64,000 bases of DNA, taken from assembly GCF_009797935.1 (NCBI RefSeq), contig NZ_VOLC01000001.1, positions 372,001 to 436,000 on the forward strand. The letters are read 5' to 3'. Shown piece after piece: positions 45,288 to 53,686 of this stretch. The notes under the pieces are model-generated. The model had not been told where the DNA came from, did no database searches, and was given only the letters and a program-made list of their open reading frames with translations. Within the stretch, counting starts at the first letter, position 1; each line of letters opens with the position of its first letter. The translations under genes and the position numbers were made by a program. The stretch is from Lunatibacter salilacus (GTDB taxonomy: Bacteria > Bacteroidota > Bacteroidia > Cytophagales > Cyclobacteriaceae).

Positions 45288-46400
45288 ATGCACCAAGTGG
45301 AAATTGCCATTATCGGAGGAGGTTTAAGTGGGTTGGTTGCCGCATATTTGTTGGCAAAATCAGGTAGAGATGTCTTACTTGTTGAAAAAAAATCCTACCC
45401 CTTTCATAGGGTATGCGGAGAATATATTTCCAATGAAGTTAGTGCTTTTTTGGTGGAAGAGGGTCTTTTTCCAACTGCCTTGGGACCTTCCACCCTGACC
45501 CGATTCCGCCTTTCTTCCATTAACGGAAGAGTGGCCGAAATGCCGCTTGACTTGGGAGGATTTGGCATTAGTCGTTTTGGCTTCGATCATTTTCTTTATG
45601 AAAAATGTAAGGCCATGGGGGTAAATTTCCTCCTAAACACACAAGTATCGGATGTGGTAGAACCTAAAGAGTCGCTCTTTGAGCTTTCACTGGATACCGG
45701 AAGTACCGTTACTGCAAGTTTCGTTCTTGGCGCATTTGGAAAACGTTCCAAAATCGACAAGGCACTTAAACGTCCATTTTTTGCGAAAAGGTCTCCTTTT
45801 ATTGGCGTTAAATACCATGTAAGGACCCTGCACGAGCCGGATATGGTAGCCCTGCATAATTTTGAAGGCGGGTATTGCGGTATCAATAAGGTTGAAGATG
45901 ACATCTTTAATATATGCTATTTGGCTAATCGACATTTGCTGAAAAAACATGGTAGCATTGCTGCTATGGAGACCGAAGCTTTGTTTAAAAATCCCCAGTT
46001 GGCAAAACTGTTTAATGAGTCGGAATTTTTATGGGAAAAACCGGAGGTTATAAACGAGATAAACTTTTGCACCAAAAAACCGGTAGAAAACAATATCCTG
46101 ATGCTCGGCGATGCCGCAGGTATGATCACCCCCCTCTGTGGAAACGGGATGGCCATAGCCATTCACACCGGAAAACTCGCTGCAGAGGCTATACTTGCGC
46201 ATAATTCTTTGAAAAAAATTCAGACTGCCTATGCTAGTTCTTGGGAGTCCTATTTTGAAAAAAGACTGTATATCGGTAGAATGGTGCAACGTCTATTCGG
46301 ATCTGCAGCGCAATCGGATTTTGCTGTCGGACTGGTCAATCAGTTTCCCTATCTTGCCCGTCAAATTATGCGACGGACCCATGGGGAAAAGATCAACTAG
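45288..46400 (+). CDS. FAD-dependent oxidoreductase, geranylgeranyl-reductase-like
   Basis: A 370-aa flavoprotein. The ATG at 45288 begins the protein just before the FAD motif IAIIGGGLSGLVAA; an earlier in-frame start at 45210 would add 26 unlikely residues and would lie upstream of a TAACTTTA -7-like element (45257-45264). A GDAAGMITPLCGNGMA motif near 280 fits the geranylgeranyl reductase/FixC superfamily. Members reduce isoprenoids or oxidise aryl-polyene or polyketide pigments; the substrate here is unknown. Ends 13 bp before thiH, convergent. Confidence 0.85.
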   Translation: MHQVEIAIIGGGLSGLVAAYLLAKSGRDVLLVEKKSYPFHRVCGEYISNEVSAFLVEEGLFPTALGPSTLTRFRLSSINGRVAEMPLDLGGFGISRFGFDHFLYEKCKAMGVNFLLNTQVSDVVEPKESLFELSLDTGSTVTASFVLGAFGKRSKIDKALKRPFFAKRSPFIGVKYHVRTLHEPDMVALHNFEGGYCGINKVEDDIFNICYLANRHLLKKHGSIAAMETEALFKNPQLAKLFNESEFLWEKPEVINEINFCTKKPVENNILMLGDAAGMITPLCGNGMAIAIHTGKLAAEAILAHNSLKKIQTAYASSWESYFEKRLYIGRMVQRLFGSAAQSDFAVGLVNQFPYLARQIMRRTHGEKIN

Positions 46401-46412
46401 AAAGACCCGGCT

Positions 46413-47540
46413 TCACTTGTCCAATGGAATGGTCAGGCTTGAGTCCCAATCTTTCCAAACCGGTTCATAACCTTGGGATTTAATTAATTGGGCGATTTGC
46501 TCAGGACTCCGCTCATCAGATATTTCAAACTGTTTTAACGCTTCGGGTTCTACTGCATAGCCTCCTGGGTTGGTCTTGGAGCCTGCGCTCATGGAGGTGA
46601 TTCCAAGTTTTAGCACATTATTTCGAAAAATTTCCGATTCCCTTGTTGAAATGGAGAGTTCTATTTCTTCGTTGAATATCCGATAGGCACAGATCAATTG
46701 TACCAGTTCACGATCATTCATGTTTACCTTTGGTTCCAATCCTCCCGAGAATGGCCTCAGTCTGGGAAAAGAAATGCTGTATTTACTTTGCCAGTAGGCT
46801 TTTTCCAAATAAGACAAATGCAGCGCGGTAAAAAAAGAATCCGTCCTCCAATCTTCCAATCCTATAAGAACACCTAGCCCCATTTTGTGGATTCCAGCTT
46901 TGCCAAGTCTGTCTGGAGTTTCAAGCCGGTAATCGAAATTCGATTTTTTCCCTTTTGGGTGGTGTTTTTTATAATCCTCCCGATGATAAGTTTCCTGATA
47001 GACCAATACCGCATGTAGCCCATAAGGAAGTAATGCTTCATATTCATCTTGCTCCAAAGGCTGTACTTCCAAGGATACATTGGAGAAATGCGGACGGACC
47101 AATTCCATGGCATTTTTGAAGTAGTCCACATGCACAGTTTGATTTGCTTCTCCAGTTACCAAAAGAATATGGTCATAACCCTTTTTTTTGATGGTTTCCA
47201 CTTCTTGGAGAATTTCCCTATCGGTAAGCGTCTTTCTTCTCACTTTGTTGTCAAAGCTAAACCCACAATAGGTGCAGATGTTATTGCACTCGTTGGAAAG
47301 GTAGAGAGGGACGTATAGCTGCATGGTCTTCCCAAACCTTTTTTGGCTTATCTGTTGGCTTAATTGAGCCATTTCCTCTAAAAATGGCTCGGCGGCTGGA
47401 GAAATCAGTGCTTTGAAATCCTCGATATTTCTTTTGGTTGATTGCAGGGCTTGGAGCACGTCAGCTTCGGTGTTGCTGTAGATACTCTCCTTTACTTCGT
47501 CCCAACAGTAGGTATTGAAAAGATCTTTGAAACTAGACAT
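46413..47540 (-). CDS. thiH: 2-iminoacetate synthase (radical SAM tyrosine lyase)
   Basis: A 375-aa radical SAM enzyme that cleaves tyrosine to give dehydroglycine for the thiazole ring. The cluster motif is C85-x3-C89-x2-C92 ([11 protein letters not shown]). The gene overlaps the end of thiG by 8 bp, the tightest junction in the operon. The use of ThiH rather than the glycine oxidase ThiO implies tyrosine as the source of the imine. Last gene of the thi transcript here. Confidence 0.97.
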   Translation of the reverse strand: MSSFKDLFNTYCWDEVKESIYSNTEADVLQALQSTKRNIEDFKALISPAAEPFLEEMAQLSQQISQKRFGKTMQLYVPLYLSNECNNICTYCGFSFDNKVRRKTLTDREILQEVETIKKKGYDHILLVTGEANQTVHVDYFKNAMELVRPHFSNVSLEVQPLEQDEYEALLPYGLHAVLVYQETYHREDYKKHHPKGKKSNFDYRLETPDRLGKAGIHKMGLGVLIGLEDWRTDSFFTALHLSYLEKAYWQSKYSISFPRLRPFSGGLEPKVNMNDRELVQLICAYRIFNEEIELSISTRESEIFRNNVLKLGITSMSAGSKTNPGGYAVEPEALKQFEISDERSPEQIAQLIKSQGYEPVWKDWDSSLTIPLDK

Positions 47541-48300
47541 CGAGGAAGGAAGTTAGTGGACTAGTTGCGACTGCCCCTGCATGCTTTGGTGCCAATCTTG
47601 CCTCAAACGCCATTCGTCCAGATTCAACAGCTAACTTAAACGCCAATCCCATGGCCACAGGGTCAGGAGATACCGCAATGGCGGTGTTGACCAGCACAGC
47701 GTCTGCCCCGATTTCCATTGCTTTGGCAGCATCGGATGGCGCGCCTATACCTGCATCTACAATGACAGGAACATTACTTTGCTCAATGATGATTTCAAGG
47801 AAATCAATTGTTTTCAATCCTTTGTTGCTGCCAATCGGTGAACCCAATGGCATCACCGCAGCAGTACCAGCTTCTTCCAATCTTTTGCATAAAACCGGAT
47901 CAGCATGGATGTACGGAAGTACGATGAATCCCAACTTTGCCAATGCTTCTGTAGCGATCAATGTTTCGATCGGGTCCGGCATCAAATACTTCGGATCAGG
48001 ATGTATTTCCAGTTTAATCAAATTAGTTCCCAAAGCTTCCCTTGCCAATTGTGCTGCGAAAATCGCTTCTTTGGCATTTCTAACTCCCGAAGTGTTGGGT
48101 AGGAGTTTAATGTGCGGGTGATTGAGCTTGGCCAAAAGGTCATCCTGATCTTGATTTTTGAAATCCACCCTTTTCAAAGCTACAGTTACCAGTTCCGAAC
48201 CTGAAGCGAGGAGGGATTTTTCCATGACTTCAGAAGAACTGTATTTTCCTGTCCCTATGAATAGTCTGGAGTTGAATTGTATGTTGCCTATTTTTAGCAT
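47533..48300 (-). CDS. thiG: Thiazole synthase
   Basis: A 255-aa TIM-barrel enzyme that joins dehydroglycine, deoxyxylulose-5-phosphate and ThiS-thiocarboxylate sulfur to make the thiazole phosphate. The pattern LFIGTGKY at the start, the Schiff-base Lys region (VALKRVD) and the phosphate-binding [20 protein letters not shown] tail are intact. thiH overlaps its last 8 bp. Confidence 0.97.
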   Translation of the reverse strand: MLKIGNIQFNSRLFIGTGKYSSSEVMEKSLLASGSELVTVALKRVDFKNQDQDDLLAKLNHPHIKLLPNTSGVRNAKEAIFAAQLAREALGTNLIKLEIHPDPKYLMPDPIETLIATEALAKLGFIVLPYIHADPVLCKRLEEAGTAAVMPLGSPIGSNKGLKTIDFLEIIIEQSNVPVIVDAGIGAPSDAAKAMEIGADAVLVNTAIAVSPDPVAMGLAFKLAVESGRMAFEARLAPKHAGAVATSPLTSFLDV

Positions 48301-48473
48301 ATTGATTTTTTATTTCTTTGTCTTCAAATCCATTTCTACAAATAAAATTTGATTCATATTAGGAGGGGATATTAGATAGTAATTGATACCTGCCCTCCGG
48401 GAGGCGGGTTAGATATTAATAGATATTGGGCTGGATACAGAACAGAAGTTTTTATTGAGAAAAGGTTTTATTC
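48301..48473. repeat. AT-rich GATATT repeat patch and GC hairpin within the thi operon
   Basis: GATATTAGATAG, TTAGATATT and AATAGATATTGG recur at 48368-48435, and a GC-rich imperfect hairpin (CCTGCCCTCC with GGAGGCGGG) lies at about 48390-48410. A related GATATTAGATATT patch lies on the other side of thiE (about 49180-49300). These gaps of about 170-215 bp are unusually long for a thi operon. Confidence 0.45.
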
Positions 48474-49130
48474 CTATGTTGATATTGAAAAGGAATTGTT
48501 GGAAATCAATTGATTGAGACTTATTATTTTCTGCCCTAGATCCATAGCATGATTGATATCTCCGGAGATCGCTACTCCATGGATGCCTGTTTGCATCAAT
48601 TCAGGCAAATCTTCGGCAGTAATTCCACCCACGGCAATGACTGGAATGTATAATCCCAACTGTTTCATTTCATCCAAGACCTTTTGGTAGCCATCAATAC
48701 CCAGAATAGGACTTAGCTTTTCCTTGGTTTGGGTAAATCTAAATGGTCCGATACCAATGTAATCAGGGGTAGATTGAGCATGCTTTTTCACATGCTCGAT
48801 TGTATTTGCTGTCGCTCCGATAATTTTATTTTCCCCTAAAATCAACCTTGCTTCGGCAACAGACATGTCATTCAAGCCTATGTGAACACCATCAGCGTTT
48901 ATTTCTTTTGCGATTTTCACAAAATCATTCATGATCAGAGTGGCTTGATGCTTTTCACAAAGTTTCTTAGCTTCCTTGGCAATCCTTATGATTTCTTGCT
49001 CTTCTATATTTTTTATTCTCAGTTGAATCCATTTGCATCCTGCTTCCAAGACATGCTTAATTGCCTCTACGTGTGAGTTGAAGGGTTTCTCTTGCGAGAT
49101 ATATTGGAGTTTGTTTATTTTTTTAATCAT
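48474..49130 (-). CDS. thiE: Thiamine phosphate synthase
   Basis: A 218-aa TIM-barrel enzyme that couples hydroxymethylpyrimidine diphosphate with thiazole phosphate to give thiamine phosphate. The WIQLRIK motif (about 34-40), MNDF (67-70), the diphosphate-binding GIGPFRFTQTK segment (about 127-137), and AVGGITAED near 170 support full ThiE function. It is the better of the two ThiE-like proteins in the operon. Gaps of 173 and 215 bp on its two sides carry AT-rich repeats. Confidence 0.92.
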   Translation of the reverse strand: MIKKINKLQYISQEKPFNSHVEAIKHVLEAGCKWIQLRIKNIEEQEIIRIAKEAKKLCEKHQATLIMNDFVKIAKEINADGVHIGLNDMSVAEARLILGENKIIGATANTIEHVKKHAQSTPDYIGIGPFRFTQTKEKLSPILGIDGYQKVLDEMKQLGLYIPVIAVGGITAEDLPELMQTGIHGVAISGDINHAMDLGQKIISLNQLISNNSFSIST

Positions 49131-49345
49131 ATTTTTTCATCATCCTATTTTATCAATGTTCTTTGAAATCAATGTTTATTATTTTAGATACTGATTGATA
49201 TTAGATATTGAAATATTGGCTCATATAAGCCTGAAATTTGAATTCATTGCTTTTACTTGTAAAGATGTTTTTTATACAATATCTAAATATCAAATAATAT
49301 TAATAAATAACGGTTTAAGACAACTTGTGACCAGAAAGTACTACT

Positions 49346-49990
49346 TCAGGGACAGTTGTTTTTTTCACATGTTTTTAACAAATTTTTCAAAACAACCACT
49401 CTTTGATTTTCTTCCTCATTCCAAATTATGCCTAATACAGCCACACCATCAAATTTCATTGATTTTACCAGGTGAATATTTTCTTGATGAATGCCTCCTA
49501 AAGCAATCACTGCAGGAGCATTTTCTGGTTTTTCCAAAATGAAATCTGCTGAAATCGAACTTTGATATCCTTGTTTGGAAATACTGTCAAATACAGGGCT
49601 AAAAAAAGCGTAGTCAAAATGACTTACCTCAGTTAGGGATGATAGCTCATGTAGTGAAGTGCTGATTTTATATCCTCCTTCCTTAATTTTCAATAATTCG
49701 AGAACAGAAATATCGTTCCTACCCATTTCTGTGAAATGTAGCCTATTTATGCCGAACTCACCCGCTAAAGTATGGTATTGATGGATAGCGATCCGGTCAT
49801 GGTACTTGGAATCTATCTGGGATATCAAATTCGCGATCATAACAAAATCGCTGTAAGGTTTGCGCAGGTGGAACACCTTCAAACCTGCTTCAAAGAGCCG
49901 ATTGATGTTTTCGGCTTCATTTGAGACAGGCGTGGGAGATGAAATGACAATTAGTTTCAAATTACAGGTAGATTTCATTTCTGTTTTCAT
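49346..49990 (-). CDS. ThiE-like / TenI-like protein
   Basis: A 214-aa ThiE/TenI-family barrel. It keeps the HLRKP start motif and the ALGGI phosphate loop, but the equivalents of the ThiE pyrophosphate-binding residues are degenerate (IHQYHTLAGEF, FSPVFDSISKQG). This is the pattern of TenI, a thiazole tautomerase that aromatises the ThiG product in Bacillus. A second, genuine thiE lies downstream, which supports the TenI role. The start could be Met1 (49990) or MKSTCN (49978). thiS ends 12 bp upstream. Confidence 0.82.
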   Translation of the reverse strand: MKTEMKSTCNLKLIVISSPTPVSNEAENINRLFEAGLKVFHLRKPYSDFVMIANLISQIDSKYHDRIAIHQYHTLAGEFGINRLHFTEMGRNDISVLELLKIKEGGYKISTSLHELSSLTEVSHFDYAFFSPVFDSISKQGYQSSISADFILEKPENAPAVIALGGIHQENIHLVKSMKFDGVAVLGIIWNEEENQRVVVLKNLLKTCEKNNCP

Positions 49991-50002
49991 CTTCTTATGA
50001 TT

Positions 50003-50206
50003 TTATCCTCCTTGAGTAGCTTTGATTAGGACTATATTATCACCAGAACAAATGAAAGTCCTACCCCACTCTGATTTGGGAATCACAGATTGATTGACTG
50101 CAACAGCGATGCCCGCAGGTTTTTGCCGGACATGATCTAGAAGTAACTGGGTGATAGAGCAGGAGTCTGAAATCTGATACGGTTCATTGTTTACGGTAAT
50201 ATCCAT
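50003..50206 (-). CDS. thiS: Sulfur carrier protein ThiS
   Basis: A 67-aa ubiquitin-like sulfur carrier with the essential C-terminal Gly-Gly (ATQGG). The ATG at 50206 (MDITVNNEPYQ) is chosen because it matches ThiS N-termini; a longer open frame upstream (to 50257) overlaps the leader. It opens the operon about 80 bp after the TPP riboswitch. ThiF, which adenylates it, is not in the window. Confidence 0.92.
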   Translation of the reverse strand: MDITVNNEPYQISDSCSITQLLLDHVRQKPAGIAVAVNQSVIPKSEWGRTFICSGDNIVLIKATQGG

Positions 50207-50286
50207 CCTTAGAAACTGTTTGATTGAACATATAACTTCAGGAGTGGACCCTAACAATGGATCGAAAAAACGAAAATGTAAATCTT

Positions 50287-50360
50287 CACTTTTCCCTTCG
50301 GCAGTACTAACTGCATCAGGTTCGTAGGGTATGATCTCAGTCCGTCGTGGACACCCCTAA
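50287..50360 (-). promoter_or_regulatory. TPP riboswitch (THI element) upstream of thiS
   Basis: On the minus strand the conserved boxes are all present in order: AGGGGTGTCC, CTGAGATCATACCC, GAACCTGATGCAGTTAGTAC, TGCCGAAGGGAAA. TPP binding is expected to shut the operon down. The distance to the thiS ATG is about 80 nt. Confidence 0.97.
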
Positions 50361-50368
50361 AGTTGATT

Positions 50369-50398
50369 CAAAGTTATAGAAACCTGTCGAAACTTCAA
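50369..50398 (-). promoter_or_regulatory. Promoter of the thi operon
   Basis: On the minus strand: TTG (50396-50398), 19 bp, TAACTTTG (50369-50376). It is the right distance upstream for the riboswitch to be at the 5' end of the transcript. Confidence 0.75.
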
Positions 50399-50610
50399 GG
50401 TATTAGCGAAAATTTGTTTGTTTAGGCCTGTCCAGCCTGAGGTTAACCCATCAATTTTTGCCTATTGATTTCCGCCGATTTTCTTACCGTTCTCAAAACC
50501 AAGTTATTTGTCAAAACAAAAGAACCGCATCTTTTCACAAAAGAATACCAGGATTTTTTACCCAACTAAAATTCAAAAACTGCATTTTTGTGATCCAACC
50601 AAAAGATTTT

Positions 50611-51183
50611 ATGCAGACACTGAATCAATTTTATACGCACCCGCTAATAGGGGCAGCTGATTTAGAGAAAATTCGAGCTAAACATCATCGGGTTAAATTC
50701 AAAAAAGGAGATGTAATACTGGAGAAAGGCCGGCAAGCTAACGCCTATTATTGCATGGAAAAAGGCCTGGCGCGGGCATATGTGGTGAGTCATAGTGGTC
50801 AGGAAATCACTACAGGTTTTATCTTATCAGGAGAAATTGCAATTGATGTGGTATCAATATTCACTAGAATTCCTGCGGCCGAGACAATTGTATGTCTAAG
50901 TGAATGCTTATGCTACCAAATAAACTTTGAGGATTTTCAGGAGCTCTTTCATTCCATTCCTGGGTTGAGCGAATGGGGACGAAACTGGATGTCGAAGGCA
51001 CTTTTTGCACACCGAAAAAGATCTATTTCCATGATCACAGAGAGTGCGCTGGATAGGTATTTAGACTTGGTAAAAAACTATCCTGAGATTATCGAAAAGG
51101 CACCACTCAAACATATAGCGACCTATCTTGGTGTCACTGATTCATCCCTCAGTAGAATTAGAAAAGAAATAGCAAGACAATAA
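50611..51183 (+). CDS. Crp/Fnr-family regulator
   Basis: A 190-aa regulator. The frame is open from 50458 but the ATG at 50611 (MQTLNQFY) fits family N-termini. The cyclic-nucleotide-binding-like beta-roll spans about 20-125 (KKGDVILEKG; TGFILSGEIAIDV), and a C-terminal helical segment with YLGVTDSSLSRIRKEI supplies the HTH. The FNR four-Cys signature is missing, so it does not bind an Fe-S cluster that way; a small ligand or none is possible. Followed on the same strand by a VOC protein gene 106 bp downstream. Confidence 0.86.
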   Translation: MQTLNQFYTHPLIGAADLEKIRAKHHRVKFKKGDVILEKGRQANAYYCMEKGLARAYVVSHSGQEITTGFILSGEIAIDVVSIFTRIPAAETIVCLSECLCYQINFEDFQELFHSIPGLSEWGRNWMSKALFAHRKRSISMITESALDRYLDLVKNYPEIIEKAPLKHIATYLGVTDSSLSRIRKEIARQ

Positions 51184-51289
51184 TTTGGGACAGAAACATT
51201 TCTTGTCCTAGGACAAGTATTTTGTCAGTTTACCTATCTATTTTTGGGTTCAACTAAATTCTTTATCTACAAAAATATCTCTTTTACCT

Positions 51290-51721
51290 ATGAAAGCTGT
51301 ACACATTTATCTGAATTTTGCCGGAAACACGGAAGAAGCGTTTACATTTTATCAAACTGTCTTTGGTGGCGACTTCACGGCCAAAATTTCATACAAGGAT
51401 ATGCCCTTGGGCGAGATGACTCCCCCGGACACTGAACTGGATAAAATCGCACATATGTCCTTACCACTCAGCAAGGATCTAATATTGATGGGATCAGATA
51501 TGATGGAATCAATGGGACAAACAGTATCCTTTGGCAATAATTCCTATATTTTTCTAGCCTTGGAAAGTAAGGAAGAACTCGATGATTATTTTGAAAAATT
51601 AGTCGTTAACGGAACGGTGGAAATGGCAGTAGGAGATGTTCCGTGGGGCTCTTATTTTGGAAGTTTATGGGATCAATTTGGTGTAGGCTGGATCTTGGAG
51701 TACGAATATCCGCAAGAGTAA
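51290..51721 (+). CDS. VOC superfamily (PhnB/glyoxalase-like) protein
   Basis: A 143-aa protein of the PhnB-like branch of the vicinal-oxygen-chelate superfamily (IYLNFAGNTEEAFTFYQ at the start; AEMAVGDVPWGSYFGSLWDQFGVGW at the end, shortened here). The family pairs beta-alpha-beta-beta-beta units; the metal residues are reduced in this branch and the role is unknown. Gene follows a Crp-like regulator on the same strand, with no strong operon signs. Confidence 0.85.
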   Translation: MKAVHIYLNFAGNTEEAFTFYQTVFGGDFTAKISYKDMPLGEMTPPDTELDKIAHMSLPLSKDLILMGSDMMESMGQTVSFGNNSYIFLALESKEELDDYFEKLVVNGTVEMAVGDVPWGSYFGSLWDQFGVGWILEYEYPQE

Positions 51722-51790
51722 AAAAAACTGTCTACCTATTTTGGAATAAGAAATCCGTACAATCCGCCGAATGTGGTTCTCTATAAAATG

Positions 51791-51870
51791 ACCACAAAGG
51801 GTGCGAAGAAGGCACTACGAGCACTAAGTGTTTAATATTCTCTGTGTACCTCTATGACCTCTCTGTGGTT
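51791..51870. repeat. Interspersed repeat, ACCACAAAGG...TGTGGT type
   Basis: About 80 bp bounded by ACCACAAAGG and CTCTGTGGTT, with inner segments GAAGGCACTA and TCTGTGTACC. The inverted ends and composition are those of a widespread class of intergenic repeats in environmental bacteria. No gene in this stretch. Confidence 0.6.
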
Positions 51871-51901
51871 CTTTTTTATGCTTCATCGTAAAATTGAACG
51901 C

Positions 51902-52077
51902 AGATGAAGCGGATTTTTTTGTGTTGAAATAAAGTTCGACCTCAATAAAAATAATCTGCGGAAATCAGCGCAATCCCGAAAACACAGGACAACTTCTGCG
52001 GGCCATCTTTTTTGCAGGTGAAATAGAACAAGGATGAAACAGATGAAACGGAGTTTTTCTGTATTAAATTAAAATTC
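51902..52077. repeat. Two imperfect direct repeats of about 36 bp
   Basis: Copies at 51902-51937 and 52041-52077 share the pattern AGATGAArCGGA-T-run-TGTrTT-rAA-TAAArTTC. A second type of repeat (AATCTGCGGAAATCAGCG) lies between them. Together with 51791-51870 this fills most of the 650-bp gap before the DUF2306 gene. Confidence 0.6.
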
Positions 52078-52108
52078 TATATTTAAAACACTATATGATC
52101 ATTCAATA

Positions 52109-52252
52109 TCACCGAAGCCCAAATGTATATCCAATACTTACATTCACAAAGAACGGCGTGTTGCCCATGCCGATGTTGTTGGCATTGTGTATCTCCACCC
52201 TTTCAGTTCGGGTATTTGTATAGGTGAATTCATCGTCATCCATGTCATTAAA
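52109..52252 (-). pseudogene. C-terminal remnant of an outer membrane beta-barrel protein
   Basis: On the minus strand the frame reads DDDEFTYTNTRTE, then VEIHNANNIGMGNTPFFV (segments), and ends NVSIGYTFGLR-stop. A terminal aromatic beta-strand (GYTFGLR) is typical of Bacteroidota outer-membrane barrels. Upstream in frame there is a TGA after about 48 codons and no gene body, so only the tail survives. Confidence 0.55.
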
Positions 52253-52372
52253 TCACCTTGCAGAAAAATCCACCGGGTCACGTCTCCAGCTTACGTATTA
52301 TAAAAATAGCGAAACTGCACTTTTTTTATTATATGCGCTATATAAAATTTGCAGTAAGTGAGTTATATCAGC

Positions 52373-52993
52373 TTAGCTCATTGAGGGATTATTTTCTACC
52401 GACCTATTAATAAAATAGGCCACCACTAGGTTAGGTACCCAACTAAGCCATGCTGTAATTTTGTAAGCGATTAAAAATTCACCAAATAGAATACTCAAAA
52501 GGGGCAGCCAAATTCTTAACGTTACTGCGGCGAAGGTTAATGCATAGCTGTAAATCATCCATTTTCTATGGCCATTGATCCTTTTCCTTCGAATAAAACT
52601 GTAGCCCAGATAAGTTGTTAATAGCCAAAGAACTCCCAAACTGATAAAACCAACAGAAGGTATTAGACCGCCGGTAGCGTAAAACCCAATATAAATACCA
52701 CCTACTGAGCTTAGCAAAACACTGAAAAGATAGATTCTTCCTATAGTTCTATGCAGTACTAGACTAGAATTCCGCCACTTTTCCACAAACTGAATCCAAC
52801 CGACCAATAGGGCAATGCCACCGAAAATTATATGGGTGTAAAAGCCAATATTCCAGTACGGGTCCTGTAATAGCAAGTGCTCCTTTGATTGCAGCAACCC
52901 GAAATTCCTGTCTATTAGAAAATACAATAGCGGATACAATCCAACACCAATGGCTGGCACTGCGAGGAGAAGTATGAGACCTCTGTTTTTCAT
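52373..52993 (-). CDS. DUF2306 family membrane protein
   Basis: A 206-aa polytopic membrane protein with about 6 helices. The family signature is present: HxxxG in HIIFGGIALLVG (about 54-65), LHRTIGRIYLF (about 80-90) and NGHRKWMIYSYAL (about 142-154), with conserved His in the first and third. DUF2306 has no known function. Divergent from nothing obvious: the short frame upstream on the plus strand is doubtful. Confidence 0.88.
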   Translation of the reverse strand: MKNRGLILLLAVPAIGVGLYPLLYFLIDRNFGLLQSKEHLLLQDPYWNIGFYTHIIFGGIALLVGWIQFVEKWRNSSLVLHRTIGRIYLFSVLLSSVGGIYIGFYATGGLIPSVGFISLGVLWLLTTYLGYSFIRRKRINGHRKWMIYSYALTFAAVTLRIWLPLLSILFGEFLIAYKITAWLSWVPNLVVAYFINRSVENNPSMS

Positions 52994-53017
52994 GAAGTAA
53001 TCAAAAAAGATGTTGAG

Positions 53018-53203
53018 GTGGTCTTGGGCAAAATGCTATGGCACAAAGTAGATTCGCTTTGCTCGGCACAATATACTTTCGAGGAAAAAGAATATTGCCT
53101 TCGACATCGTGGCAAACCGGATTACCGGGTTGAAATAGCTGAAAATGGAAAAACCCTTGGCTCCATTTCATCTATCAAAACACATGTCAGTACCTTGGAA
53201 TAG
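53018..53203 (+). CDS. Doubtful small ORF (possible gene remnant)
   Basis: A 61-codon frame from a GTG at 53018, ending at 53203. The composition is ordinary (charged, EEKEYCLRHRGKPDYRVEIAE... partly), but there is no promoter, no motif and the frame continues open upstream into the antisense of the DUF2306 gene. It may be the tail of a lost gene. I do not recognise a family. Confidence 0.25.
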   Translation: MVLGKMLWHKVDSLCSAQYTFEEKEYCLRHRGKPDYRVEIAENGKTLGSISSIKTHVSTLE

Positions 53204-53269
53204 TCAGGAGAGAATTATATTCTTCGCCCAGTAAATCAAGACTATTATTTTGCTGTTAGCCAAAAGACT

Positions 53270-53686
53270 TCAGGCGAAATTTTCATTGACGACTTTCCAA
53301 AACGTTTCGGGAGTCAGGGGTTTGTTTGCAAATTCCTTAACCGCCGGTATTGTAGCTGCCCTTTTTTTATCATCGGGATTCATACTAGTGGTCAGAATTG
53401 TAACTACCGCTCGCTCATGTATATTTTTGGATAACTCATCATATTTCGCCAGAAAGTCCCACCCGTTCATACCCGGCATATTAATATCAAGAAAAATAAT
53501 ACCTGGTTGTGGGCATTTTGAATAATCTCCTTTTCCAAGCAAATAGTCTAGCCCTTCCTTTGCTGATTTTACCGATTGTATGTGTACAGAGTCACATTCT
53601 TCTTCGACGATTATTGTATGATAAAAGTTCGTCGCTTCATCATCGTCAATAAGTAAAACGCAATCCAAGATTTTTTTTTCGCTCAT
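53270..53686 (-). CDS. Single-domain response regulator (ethylene-receptor-like operon)
   Basis: A 138-aa receiver domain alone. The acidic pair is DDDE (14-17), the phospho-acceptor Asp67 is in FLDINMPGMNGWD, and Thr/Ser and Lys of the switch are present (TILTTSMNP; ANKPLTPE). It begins within the last 4 bp of the kinase gene (ATGA overlap), so it is translationally coupled to it. It has no output domain and would pass phosphate to another protein or act by binding. Confidence 0.93.
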   Translation of the reverse strand: MSEKKILDCVLLIDDDEATNFYHTIIVEEECDSVHIQSVKSAKEGLDYLLGKGDYSKCPQPGIIFLDINMPGMNGWDFLAKYDELSKNIHERAVVTILTTSMNPDDKKRAATIPAVKEFANKPLTPETFWKVVNENFA

